Shown here: one piece after another, positions 54,166-64,000 of the stretch
Numbering within the stretch: the stretch's first letter is position 1
Layout of the letters: the number at the start of each line of letters is the position of its first letter
From: Hanleya hanleyi
Taxonomy: Eukaryota > Mollusca > Polyplacophora > Lepidopleurida > Hanleyidae
Direction: 5' to 3'
NCBI GenBank assembly: GCA_036873755.1
Contig: JAVTVY010010516.1
Location: 62,001 to 126,000 of the forward strand
DNA: 64,000 bases
Notes under the pieces: model-generated
What the model was told of the DNA's origin: nothing
The model's input: only the letters and a program-made list of their open reading frames with translations
Databases searched by the model: none
Program-made: the position numbers and the translations under genes

Positions 54166-57017
54166 TGATGGTGGTGTCTGTACATATGGAGATTAACAAG
54201 CTCCAAGAGCTCTTAACCGATCCACCCCACAGCTACGAGCTCTGTAGTTTCTCAAAGGGCGGCTTCTGATTGGACAAGAGCAACCGAGAATACACCTAAC
54301 ACTTACAAAAGAACGAATATGACAGGTATAACATAAAATGGGTGTATCACACATGCATCAAGGTGTTACGATAGGGTGTTAAGGTGTTACTATAGCGCGT
54401 TAAAGCGTTATGCTAAGGCGTTAAGGCTTTAAGATAAGGCGTTAAGGCATTATGATTGGGCGTTAAGGCGCTGAAACGGGCGTTAAGGCGTAACGACGGG
54501 CGTCACTGCATTTCGATGAATTAGTGACAATTCCATGGAATATCTAGAAAAAATCTAGAGCTTCAGGGCTAATTCACCAGGGCGTTGAAGCGTTAAGGTA
54601 GGCGTTGACGGGCGTTACTGTGTTACTGTTGGACCGGGGATGGTCTCGACCCAAATCATATATGATTCCCCATGGCTTAGGTGTAAAGTCCGTGTTCCGC
54701 TTTTTATATGTTCAAACCCAATCCTAATTTTACATCCACCCAACCATGACTTGATCGCCCTGGATGAGCGCTTCACTTTGACACCTCCCACGACCCATTT
54801 GGACCAATAATGGGCTCCTCGACCCCAACACGTCCCTTCCCATGCACCTTTTTTACTGCGCATGCGCAGAATAACGTCAGTTCCACATCACACCCATCCA
54901 ATCGGACGCTCCCTCCACGAGTGCTTCACGATGACACCTCACTCGACCCAATCGGGCCACTATAGGACCACCTAAACCTCAAAACGTCCACCCCAGAAGT
55001 CACTGGGGTCTAATGTAGGGGCAAATAACGCTTGCTAAGCCATCACGTGACCAGAAATGGTGTACAAACGACTTTATATGACCACTCATGGTGTACAAAC
55101 GACTTTATATGACCACTCACTCACTCACTCACTCACTCAGTTTCTCATTTACAGGTAACTCTACCAGGTAGCTCGATGGAAAAAGGCCCTTATCGCCTCC
55201 AAACGCACTCCATTACGCCTCTGAAACTTCCCTTTTTCCACTCCCAAGTGATCTATAAATAGAACAGGGGTTTTCCCAGAAAATTTCCCGAAGGGCAAAT
55301 ATATTTCCACGAGAGCTTCATACTGATACCCCACATGGTTCATTTCGACCACGGATGGTCCATCAATCACTAAACAGACCCCCTAAAATGGCTGTTGTCT
55401 ATACTACGGCCAGACTGCGCATGCGCAGAATGATGAAACAGGACTAGACACCAGTCCAATCCGAAGCTACCCCAAAAGAACTTCAAAATAAGACCTCATA
55501 CGGTCCAACTGGACCACTGTGGGTCCATTTCGACCTCAAAACGTCCATTCAAATACACTTTTTCTACTGCGCATGCGCAGATAGACGATATTCCCACCCT
55601 ACAATCCATCCAGTTGGACGCTCCCCCACGCGGGCTACACATTGACACCTCACTCGACCCAATCGGCCCACTATGGGTTCACCTCGACCCCAAAACGTTC
55701 CTCCCAATGCCCTTTTCCCAAAATTCCCTGTTTGCGCATGCGCAGAATGTTGAAAAAGGACGACGGACAGTCGGACGCTCCTCCACGAGAGCTTCACACT
55801 GACACTTCATATGGTCCAATCGGACCACTAGGGGCCCATCTCGACCCCCAAACGTCCATTCTCATGCCCCTTTTTACTGCGCATGCTCAGAATGACGTCA
55901 GTTCCACGTCACACCCATCCAGTCGGATGCTCTCCTACGAGTGCTTCACACTGATACCTCACACCACCCAATCGGACCACAAGGGGTTCACCTAGACCCC
56001 AAAACGTCCACCCCAGCGCTACTTGCCCAATGCGCATGCGCACAGTGACTTTCTCAAAAAATTTCACCGCTAAACTTCGAGACCCCTCCCATCGTGTTCT
56101 ACGTGGTGAGACGAGAAAAACAAGATGCCACAACCCATAGTAAAAATCCACAAGAAAGAAAATGACCACCCCTATCCCATTCATGCATTCCCCGTATAGA
56201 TGCAAATGTTCGAATCAAGGGAGATGACCCGGAATTTGGCCTATAGAGGGTTCGCCCAGTCAGAGTTGTCGTCATTGCCTCTAGATGGCAGCACGATCGA
56301 TGTCGTGATGTCAAAAGGGAAATCCCCACAGCAAGCGCCGCCATTTTGTATGTTTATTTTACTGGACAATAAACGCTCGACCCTGTGGTCACACTGATCA
56401 TAGACTCGTCATAATAACATCGTGCAACACCTGTAGGTTATCTTTATTACTATAAGTCTTACTTCCCATGGATTCATGTATTTTTTTCGTGCCAGTACGG
56501 TTTTGGGGAAACCTGTTTGGCTATGACCCCACTTGTCATTTATACTGGGCATAGTGCTGGCCATATTGTCGGGGACCCGGTTTGATGACGTGCATTCCGG
56601 GAGATTCACATTGGGAGTCACTGGTGTCTTAGGTAGGGCATTATTGCTGGGCCGTCACGTGACCGGAAGTGACCTTTGAACTTTTGACCCTGATGTGACC
56701 TGTGACCCGAATGTCACGTGACCGGATGTGACGTCATATGCGAATCAGGGGAAAAGCAACGTCCGACTCCCGCATATGGCCCTTGACATGGGACTACTTT
56801 CTGTCCGCGGAGGCTTCTCCCCGCGACCGCATCACCGCGGACTACTTTCTGTCCTCGGAGGCTTCAACCCGCGACCGCATCACCGCCAGACCGCATCACC
56901 GCGGAGGAAAACATGCCCCAAAGGTCACCGGAACTATAGTGAACTTGACCGCTGTGACGTCACAGATATGCAATTTTTTTAGGTCAATCCGACAAAATTA
57001 ACCGTTATACTACTACT
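54160..57017 (-). repeat. Right arm of element 2
   Basis: Inverse of the left arm with moderate divergence. TGCGCATGCGCA cores lie at about 54857, 55417, 55569, 55732, 55877 (one mismatch) and 56029, on the whole better preserved than on the left. The terminal segment has AGGGGAAAAGCAACGTCC and a (CATCACCGCGGA)-like repeat, matched inverted at 51485-51620. Confidence 0.85.
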
Positions 57018-57023
57018 AACTAC
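57018..57023. other. Right target-site duplication of element 2 (AACTAC)
   Basis: Identical to 51392-51397. The LINE reverse-transcriptase reading resumes across the pair when the insert and one copy are removed. Confidence 0.88.
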
Positions 57024-58034
57024 CATCAACAAATCAAGTGCTTTTGTGCACTTGGCTTTCAAGCAATTTATATGCGATTCGGTGGTCGAACAACATTCCT
57101 AAGAATTTGACCTCTTTTACTACTTTGATCTCAGTTCCATCTAATGTAAGCACTGGATCATTGTGCTGGAAATATTTTTTCCAAAAGTGTATACAATTTG
57201 TCATAGCTCTGGAGAATTGAAACCATTTTCTAGACACTATTTCTGAATTCTATTTAGACAAACTTCTAATGTTTTCTCAATATTGTGTATACTTTTTCCA
57301 CTACACGATCTGTTGAAATCGTCTACAAAGAGTGAACCATCAATTGATTTATTCAAAACTGCAGCTACGCCGCTGCTCTTCATACTAAACAGAGTAGTAG
57401 ACAAAATACTGCCCTATGGGACACTCATCCTGATCGAAATGATCAGACATGGTTGTATCCAACCGAACTTGGAATTGTCTATCATTCAGAAAGTTGGAAA
57501 TAAAAACAGGTAAACGGCCCTTTAATGGCATATTATGAAGATCTTTTAGAATCCCGTATTTCCAAGCAGTATCATAGGCCTTTTCTAAATCGAAAAAGAT
57601 AGAAACCACATGTTCATTCTTGGCGAAAACATTCTTGACAAACGAATCTAATCTGACTAAATGATCAATGATACTTCTATTTTTACGGAAAGCAGCTTGA
57701 ATATCAGTAAGTTTCTTTTCAGTTCCAGGTACCAAACAAGGCGATCATTTATCATGCGTTCCATTGTTTTACAAAAACAGCTAGTCAGTTAAATCAGGCG
57801 ATAATCACAAGAGTCTGTATGGTTAAGGCCAGGCTTTGGTACTGGTATAACTATGGCATTGTGCCATGACGGAGGAAAGTCTTCTGCCAGCCAAAGTCTG
57901 TTGAATATGCGTAATAGGATTTCTAGAGAAGATTCGGGTAGATGTTCCAAAAGTCGATAATGAATATTATTAGTGCCTGCAGCAGAATCGTTAGCTTTCG
58001 TGAGAGAAGCATGAAGTTCCTCAATTGTAAACAT
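57024..58034 (-). pseudogene. LINE reverse-transcriptase domain, frameshifted
   Basis: Minus-strand blocks: FPPSWHNAIVIPVPKPG (RT motif region 1); LTDIQAAFRKNRSIIDHLVR; IFFDLEKAYDTAWKYGILKDL (motif A with its catalytic Asp); an FVDDF motif C around 57316-57330; and LDGTEIKVVKEVKFLGMLFD (region after motif D). These are spread over three frames with stops, so the enzyme is dead. Confidence 0.88.
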
Positions 58035-58207
58035 GGCGTTGTAGCTTTCACGGTTACCGGAGGGAAATTTTATTTCATTTTTCTCTTTTCTTTTTTGAAA
58101 ACTTTAGGTACATAATTATCTGACGAAGAGATTTTGGCAAATGTTTCGCCCAATTCATTTACATGTACAATTTCTACTCTGTCGGTCATCACTAGTGAAC
58201 TCCTCGA

Positions 58208-58552
58208 TCACATCACCTCGTTCACATGTGCATCTGCTTCAGAAATAAAACCAAAACCTTCATCTTCACTTCTTTCATCTACAGAGGGTAGCTCATCTCT
58301 AGCATCATCTCTGAGGAGTTCAGCAACCACATCGGCATCTTGAGTGAAGTTCGAGTTACCACCATCTTCATCTTCACCGCCTTTCCTATCTACTAAGGGT
58401 AGCTCATTTCTAGCATCATCTGTGGTGAGCCCAGTTTCCACAACAGCATCTGAATGCACAGGTGAATGTTCACCACGACTGCCGTCCACATCGAGTGCAG
58501 CAGCATCGTTGTTGGGCATTTTACAGTAGTTAACAACGCTGTCGTTCTCCAC
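58208..58552 (-). pseudogene. LINE ORF1 acidic C-terminal tail
   Basis: An Asp/Glu/Ser-rich frame with two internal repeats (DDARNELPLVD and DDARDELPSVDE). It follows the zinc-knuckle part of ORF1 after a frame change. It directly precedes the RT region; no endonuclease domain intervenes. Confidence 0.6.
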
Positions 58553-58689
58553 CTCGGACAGAGAACCACCAATTTGGACTCATTTTCTTTAGGCTCCTGA
58601 TCATGTAGCAAACTTTCCGAACTTTCATCCACCTTATTCCCCTTGGGGGAGGACCAGGAATATCAAAGGAATTATCAACATCATTCTCA

Positions 58690-59543
58690 TCAGAGAGAGC
58701 TGAAAATCTGTTTGAGCTCTTGGGTGCATTTCCTGCTTCCTCTATGCTTTTTTCGTGTTCCTTTGTCTAATCCTAGAATTCCTCTTTGAGGTCTTACCAT
58801 CCGCGGTCCTACAATTGACCAAATGCTATCACCAATGCTTTTAGGCTGCTCGACTTTCTGTGCGTTCATTGTGACAGAGCTCTCCACAACGGCGGACTTT
58901 TCCGTAACGGAAGATTTATTCTCTGTATTGGATTTAATTCCAGTAAAATATTGTGAAGCAGTCCGGTTATTTCTGTCAGTCAGACCTTCTGTGTTTTCAC
59001 GAGTTTTACATTGCCATTTTTTGTGTCCTAACTGACAACTCGGGCATTTATCCTTAAATGGACAATCCCAAAACATGTGATTTTCATCTCCGCAGGTGTA
59101 ACAGGCTTTAACCTGACATTTATACCAAACAGGAATTCTCCAAACAGAACTGTGGAAGGAAGAGTGGTTTTGTTGCCAGACATTCACACGTTCCTACTTC
59201 CAGTTTTGAAATCTCTGTTAAAAGTATAGTATTCGTGAGAAATGTCTTGAACTTTACCATATTTCTCAAAAATATGTCTGATGCCAGTGTGTGGTATCTC
59301 CACAGGACATTTTATTTTGACAAGTACTTTCGTGGGTGCAATCTCCTCAAAGCGACCGCACTGATCTTGAAAATCCAAGATATCGTTTGAGAGAAGAACA
59401 TCTCTGGCCTGTTTATTTCGTAGTGTCACAATCCAGAGATCCTTTGTCACCTGCGCTAATCCATCAAGGACTTTCGGCCCTGATCCGACAGACTCTCTTA
59501 AAGCTTGCCAAGTATCAATCGGCTTAGCGGCAATCAGACCCAA
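58690..59543 (-). pseudogene. LINE ORF1 (gag-like, CCHC zinc knuckles), frameshifted
   Basis: The N-terminal part (59543-59184) contains an RRM-like, VTLRNKQARDVLLSNDILDF-type nucleic-acid-binding region. The second frame (59187-58690) has CYTCGDENHMFWDC and CPSCQLGHKKWQC zinc knuckles. A frame change lies near 59185. It is the RNA-binding ORF1 protein of the LINE. Confidence 0.82.
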
Positions 59544-59576
59544 AAGTTTTAAGGCTCAGTGGCCTCTTCAACATTT

Positions 59577-60047
59577 TGTTTGCCATAGCACTAAAATATA
59601 ATTACAGACTCTCGCCTAGGGAGCCGCACAACAAAACTCCCACCCAGCGAACTCCAGAAAAGATCAATTCGAACAAACAAGAAAATAACAGTTGTCAACA
59701 GTTCACAAATAGCCCGCGTCATATATTAACACAGTGCCTTCAACGACCCAAAAGCCTCGTATAACAGTGTTATATTCAATACAGCGCCATCTACCTACAC
59801 AAGGAAAATGGTGATCTCTCTAACGGTTTGTTTGCCATAGCATTAAAAAACAATTATAGACTCCCACCCAGGGAGCTCCTGAAAAGATCAATTCGAACAA
59901 ACAAACAAGAAAATAATAACAGTTGTCAACAGTTTACAGATAGCCCGCGGTATATATGAACACAGTGCCTTCGAAGACCCAAAAGCCCCGTATGAGCGTG
60001 TTATATTCAATAGAGCGCCATCTACCTACACAAGGGAAATGGTGATC
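59577..60047 (-). repeat. LINE 5' region, two tandem copies of about 250 bp
   Basis: Each copy contains TGTTTGCCATAGCA(C/T)TAAAA, GATCAATTCGAACAAACAA, AACAGTTGTCAACAGTT, a GTTATATTCAATA stretch and AGCGCCATCTACCTACACAA. The offset is 252 bp. Tandem 5' units of this kind can act as LINE promoters. Confidence 0.75.
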
Positions 60048-60264
60048 TAGGTCAATCCAGCCGGGCTGACCAAGACAAACAAAAAAACGCCGCGAACAGC
60101 GAAAATCTGACGAATCAACTCAAAATTTCACCATGCACAGATGCCAAAAACGTTCACGAAAAATACTACACAAGAAATCTGGAATAATACCAGCTTTAAA
60201 CCCCAGAAATACTCGAAATAACAGAGACGAAATTGCACGTGCAAATCACTCAAGTCTGACTACT

Positions 60265-60460
60265 TCTGGGAATCCTATAGATTTTAAGATTGTAAAAGAT
60301 ACTTTTTATCGAGCAGCTACGCTGGATAATCTTTTTAGTAAAAGAAGATTGCATTTTAGATTATTTGAGAGAGATTTGTTTGATCGTCGCTATATGGCTG
60401 AAATATTGCTGAATGCGACGCTAAACCTTAATTTTCTCTCTCTCTCTCTCTTTTCATTTA
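60265..60460 (+). mobile_element. 3' fragment of a second LINE copy, plus strand
   Basis: The reading DFKIVKDTFYRAATLDNLFS and the 3' UTR phrase TCGCTATATGGCTGAAATATTGCTGAA match the tail of the large LINE (37121-37400, opposite strand). It ends in a (TC)n run at 60435-60452. Truncated at its 5' side. Confidence 0.8.
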
Positions 60461-60464
60461 ATAG

Positions 60465-60698
60465 GGCGAAAGAGGATAATGTAACTCGTCCGAATGTGAA
60501 GACAGCACTCGTGGATTTCGCCAACTCAACCACGACCCATGGTGTGGGTCATATGGTCAGCGCCAAGAACTGGGCCGTCAAAGTCGTCTGGCTGCTATTG
60601 TTGATTGGGGCTATCACCATGATCATGATACAAGTGACGCTATTGTACAACAGATATATTAGGTACGATATTTCCAATCATCAAGTTGAATCTTACAG
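60465..60698 (+). CDS. Exon of a DEG/ENaC (FMRFamide/ASIC-like) sodium channel, N-terminal region
   Basis: The acceptor CATTTAATAG|G and donor TTACAG|GTACAG bound a 234-nt exon. It encodes a cytoplasmic N-terminus with ANSTTTHGVGHMVSAKNWAV, containing the His-Gly gating motif of DEG/ENaC channels, and then the first membrane helix (VVWLLLLIGAITMIMIQVTL) and the start of the extracellular domain (YNRYIRYDISNHQVE). The remaining exons are not in the window. The polypyrimidine tract of its acceptor is the TC tail of the LINE fragment just upstream. The longer open frame that runs back to 60133 joins LINE sequence and is not the protein. Confidence 0.78.
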
Positions 60699-61640
60699 GT
60701 ACAGCTTACTCAGACCTCTCATTTTTGCACTCATTAAGACTCTGATATCGGTCAATCGGTGAATATTGTTTTCTCAGGTCCACAGAAACACATATTGACC
60801 TCATCGAAAGACTATTATAATTGTATGTTGAAGTTAGAGCTACATCATATCTCCCCAATACTCTTTATTAATTTCTGTTAAGAAAAATAAAATAAATATA
60901 CAATGAAATGAAAGAATGGAGGAAAAAGTCTGAGAGGAAATTCTACCCGGTCATTTGTATTGCCCGAATTCAGTGAATCTCGTTCCCAAACTCCCTGCTG
61001 GGATTAATCGCCCCAGCTGTCTGGTCGGTAGGATAGTTCCCATGCACCACAATCAAGTAGCCTTGGCCATGAAATCACGTGACTTTAGGCCATAAAATCA
61101 CGTGACTTCATGAAATCACGTTACTGAATGCTCTTAAGCGTGATTACGTCTAATTAGGATGCAAATTTGCGCTAATTAGCGTTAAATCAATATTACTGGT
61201 TACGGGTTATGGTTAGGTTTACGGTTTTGGGGTTAGGGTTAGGGTTTTCTCAGCAAATGCCATTTTAATTTCACCGTTTTGTCGGCAAATGCCAGCATCT
61301 TCTCAGCAAATGCCAAAACTGCTTGGCGGCAAAGGCCAGGGTTAAGTTGGGGTTAATCGGCATTTGCCGCCGACATTTTGGCATATGCACTATCAGGATT
61401 CTTAAAACATAGAAGGTCAAGGCCTTTTATCTTGACCTTTCAATAGGTGATTAACCTTTGCCCCTAGTTTCGTCCTTGACCTTTCCTACGTGTTTTTTTC
61501 TTCAAATTTTCTTAATTTTTTATGATTTTCGGGTGACCTTGCAGATGTCAAAAAAATAGGTCAAGGTCTGGGACAAGGTCATGGATCAGGTCAAAGGTCA
61601 ATAATAACATTGTTAGTCAAAGGTCACAAACCTTGACCTT
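60699..61640. other. Intron of the DEG/ENaC gene, no further exon seen
   Basis: AT-rich DNA with short TTAGGG-like runs near 61225-61245 and (CAGCAAATGCCA) phrases near 61250-61340. No coding segment matches the next part of the channel. Confidence 0.5.
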
Positions 61641-61645
61641 CATGC

Positions 61646-64000
61646 CGGAAAATTTACGTCAAAAACTAAAGTTGAAAAATATAGGTGGCGCCCCATAAAA
61701 TAGTCAGATCAAAGGTCATTTTAGCTATGAGCACCCCTTACCTCAGGGCACCCTAAAATTTCGTCATTGTCGGAATAAGGGACCATTTTTTAGACATTTT
61801 GGCATGTGCCGCCGAGTTCAGGAATGTGCCTCCTAGGAGTGGGAGATAGATTCTACATTCTTTTTCCCTAAGTTGCAAATGTCAAGGTAATTTCTAAGTT
61901 CGCTGAAGGCAATTGCCTCCGAGGAGTGCAGAAAACGTATGTCAAGTGCCACCTAGGTTTGCGTAAAAGTTAAAATCATTTTTTTCTATTCCCAAGTGGC
62001 ACATGCCATCAATATGGCAATTGCTACCTGGGCCTGAGAAACAGTCGAATTGAATTTTTTCCACTCCCAGCCAACAAGATGGCAATTGCCATCTGGGGTT
62101 GATCAAAGTTGATTCGCATTTTTTCTAACCTGACAATCCATATGCCATCAGTATGGCAATTGCCGCCTAGGGCTGAAAAAAAGCTGAATGAACTTTTTCT
62201 TACCCCAGCCAATAAGATGGCAATTGCACTTTGGGCTTGAGAAAAATGAATTGGTTTTCTCCACCCACAAGTGGCAATTGCCGCCCCAGAATCAGTAAAC
62301 AGGGATGGCATGTGCTACTTAGGGCTGAAAAATAGAGACCACATTTTATAGACCCAGGTGACAAATACCATGGCATGTGCTACTTAGGACAGGAAAATAG
62401 AGACCACATTTTGTAGACCCAGGTGGCAAATACCAGAACATTGAATCTAAATTTTGGAGGTCAAGGTCAATGTTAAGGTCAAATTTGATCTCAGATTCGT
62501 GATCAGCGACCTCGAAAACCTATGTGTGATAACTAAAGTCATTCTGACAAACTTTTTGTCCCGGTCGCATTTTTCAGCCAAACATTTTTTGTCACCGATT
62601 TGTATGAAACTTTGCCCTAAAGTATTTTCTGGGTCGCTGAGTACGAATCTGAGGTTATTTTTGACATTGATCTTGACCTTGACCCAATTTAAACAAGGTC
62701 AAATGTTCGATCTGATTTGACTTGAGCGAAAACGTTAAATTGAGTGAAAGGTCAATGACCTTTTGATAGGTGATGATCCCTTGACCTTAAAGTGGATCTG
62801 TGATCTTGACCTTGACCTTTGACCTTGAAACTTTAAAAGAAATTATACTGTTCCGAATGCATATGTTTTTTTTAAACTTCAAGGTCGCGGTCAAGGTCAT
62901 GGTTATAGATCAATGTCAAGGCCAGGAGTTCATCACATGCTAAAAGGTCATCGACACTTGGCCTAATTTAAGGTGTTTTTGATCAGGTCAAATGAGATTA
63001 AAAATTTGACCTTGGATAAATTAGGTCAAGATCAATGTCAAAAATAACCTCAGATTCGTACTCAGTGACCCAGAAAATACTTTAGGGCAAAGTTTCATTC
63101 AAATCGGTGGCAACACATTTTCCGAAAAATTGACGTCAAAAACTAAAGTTGAAAAATATAGGTGGCGCCCCATAAAATAGTCAGGTCAGAGGTCATTTTA
63201 GCCATGAGCACCCCTTACCCCAGGGCACCCTAAAATTTCGTCATTGTCGGAATAAGGGACCATTTTTTAGACATGTTTTTTTTAACCTTTTGGCATGTGC
63301 CGCCGAGTTCAGGAATGTGTCTCCTAGGAGTGGAAGATAGATTCTACATTCTTTTTCCCTAAGTTGCAAATGTCAAGGTAATTTCTAAGTTCGCTGAAGG
63401 CAGTTGCCTCCGAGGAGTGCAGAAAACGTATGTCAAGTGCCACCTAGGTTTGCGTAAAAGTTAAAATCATTTTTTTTCTATTCCCAAGTGGCACATGCCA
63501 TCAATATGGCAATTGCTACCTGGGCCTGAGAAACAGTCGAATTGAATTTTTTCCACTCCCAGCCAACAAGATGGCAATTACCATCTGAGGTTGATCAAAG
63601 TTGATTCGCATTTTTTCTAACCTCACAAGGCATATGCCATCAGTATGGCAATTGCCGCCTAGGGCTGAAAAAAAGCTGAATGAAATTTTTCTTACCCCAG
63701 CCAATAAGATGGCAATTGCCCTTTGGGCTTGAGAAAATGAATTGGTTTTCTCCACCCACAAGTGGCAATTGCCGCCCCAGAATCAGTAAACAGGGATGGC
63801 ATGTGCTACTTAGGGCTGGAAAATAGAGAGCACATTGTATAGACCCAGGTGACAAATACCATGGCATGTGCTACTTAGGAAAGGAAAATAGAGATCACAT
63901 TTTGTAGACCCAGGTGGCAAATACCAGCACATTGAACCTAAATTTTGGAGGTCAAGGTCAATGTTACGGTAAAATTTGATCTCAAATTCGTGATCAGCGA
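61646..64000. repeat. Tandem duplication, about 1.48-kb period, rich in AGGTCA and GGCAATTGCC
   Basis: Copy 1 (61646 to about 62515) is matched by copy 2 (63123-64000, running off the window) at an offset of 1,477 bp with few differences. The duplicated part has several 60-80-bp subunits ending ATGGCAATTGCC. The rest (61400-61640 and 62455-63060) is dense in AAGGTCA/TGACCTT. The array probably continues beyond the window, so it may be a satellite. Confidence 0.85.

Larger units (their letters stand above)
51398..57017. mobile_element. Element 2: Polinton-type giant fold-back element, no genes
   Basis: The 5,620-bp element starts AGTAGTAATGTAACGGGAAA and ends with its near inverse (...TATACTACTACT), flanked by AACTAC on both sides. 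The left arm (51398 to about 54000) and right arm (about 54160-57017) are inverted copies throughout, so the whole element could fold on itself around a loop of about 160 bp holding a (TG)n run. Subterminal GTCACGTGACCGGAAGTGAC and multiple TGCGCATGCGCA units match the organisation of element 1. All open frames inside are short and unsupported. It is presumably mobilised by a Polinton integrase in trans. Confidence 0.88.
37121..60047 (-). mobile_element. Dead LINE (RNase H-bearing, I/Jockey-like), split by two DNA elements
   Basis: Read on the minus strand: a duplicated 5' region (60047-59577), gag-like ORF1 (59543 to about 58208), reverse transcriptase (58034-57024), its continuation with RNase H (51391-50495), and the C-terminal tail with 3' UTR (37526-37121). 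Removing 51398-57017 plus one AACTAC copy, and 37533-50356 plus one TATAGC copy, restores continuity, for a LINE of about 4.5 kb. No apurinic endonuclease domain is visible between ORF1 and RT. Several frameshifts and stops make it inactive. The 3' end TTAAACCTAAATTCTCTCTC matches the end of another copy at 60421-60450. Confidence 0.88.

Noticed and set aside
53783..54196. 137-codon frame across the (TG)n loop
   Set aside because: Composed of Val/Cys repeats from the microsatellite; a repeat artefact.
60133..60762. 209-codon open frame taken as one protein
   Set aside because: Its first half is LINE 3' sequence and its second half a channel exon with clear splice sites; the continuous frame is accidental.
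61220..61250. TTAGGG-like words suggesting an interstitial telomere
   Set aside because: Only two or three imperfect hexamers within a degenerate GGTTA-rich stretch; too few for a telomeric array.

Overview
The window is animal genomic DNA: AT-rich, intron-containing, repeat-dense and most like a lophotrochozoan, probably a mollusc. The lineage is inferred from general repeat style and gene structure, not proven. It holds one nearly complete host gene, one exon of a second host gene, and a nested stack of mobile elements.

Region by region: (1) 1-8.9 kb is intergenic or 3' flanking DNA with a 20-bp tandem repeat, a terminal-inverted-repeat element and a tRNA-derived SINE. (2) 8.9-20.1 kb, minus strand, is the Wnt-pathway scaffold gene Axin. 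All coding exons can be placed with matching splice phases: tankyrase-binding peptide and RGS domain in the first coding exon, then the GSK3-binding helix, the beta-catenin-binding motif, and the DIX domain in the last two exons. A strong 3' splice site in the 5' UTR shows that at least one non-coding exon lies further upstream. (3) 20.1-37.1 kb is non-coding with scattered repeats, including a MITE with TSDs, a molluscan-type tandem repeat and a transposase-like N-terminal fragment. (4) 37.1-60.05 kb is a dead minus-strand LINE with CCHC gag, reverse transcriptase and RNase H. It has been split twice by related DNA elements. (5) 60.3-60.7 kb holds a LINE 3' fragment on the plus strand, followed directly by an exon of a DEG/ENaC sodium channel. 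(6) 61.2-64 kb is a tandemly duplicated AGGTCA-rich repeat with a period near 1.48 kb.

The central discovery is the pair of insertions in the LINE. Element 1 (37533-50356, 12.8 kb) is a Polinton/Maverick (adintovirus-like) element. Its termini are AGTAGT...ACTACT, its TIRs are about 2 kb, and a perfect 6-bp target duplication TATAGC flanks it. It carries a full virion module: packaging ATPase, Gly-rich core/membrane-type protein, a proline-rich protein, penton-like protein, pVI/pX-like basic protein, double-jelly-roll major capsid protein and adenovirus-type protease. It has no DNA polymerase B, and only an 85-residue integrase N-terminus. In their place are several copies of a small, probably PC4-like, DNA-binding domain. 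Element 2 (51398-57017, 5.6 kb) is a gene-less giant fold-back with the same AGTAGT termini and its own perfect 6-bp duplication AACTAC. Its arms consist of the same kind of tandem unit as the TIRs of element 1.

In both elements the unit carries the palindrome TGCGCATGCGCA, which matches the NRF-1 consensus. CRE- and ETS-like sites lie nearer the ends. The inference is a Polinton lineage split into a capsid-coding but replicase-less member and a non-coding fold-back member, both mobilised in trans. Capsid genes with apparent frameshifts sit beside intact ones, so element 1 is either just starting to decay or carries assembly errors.
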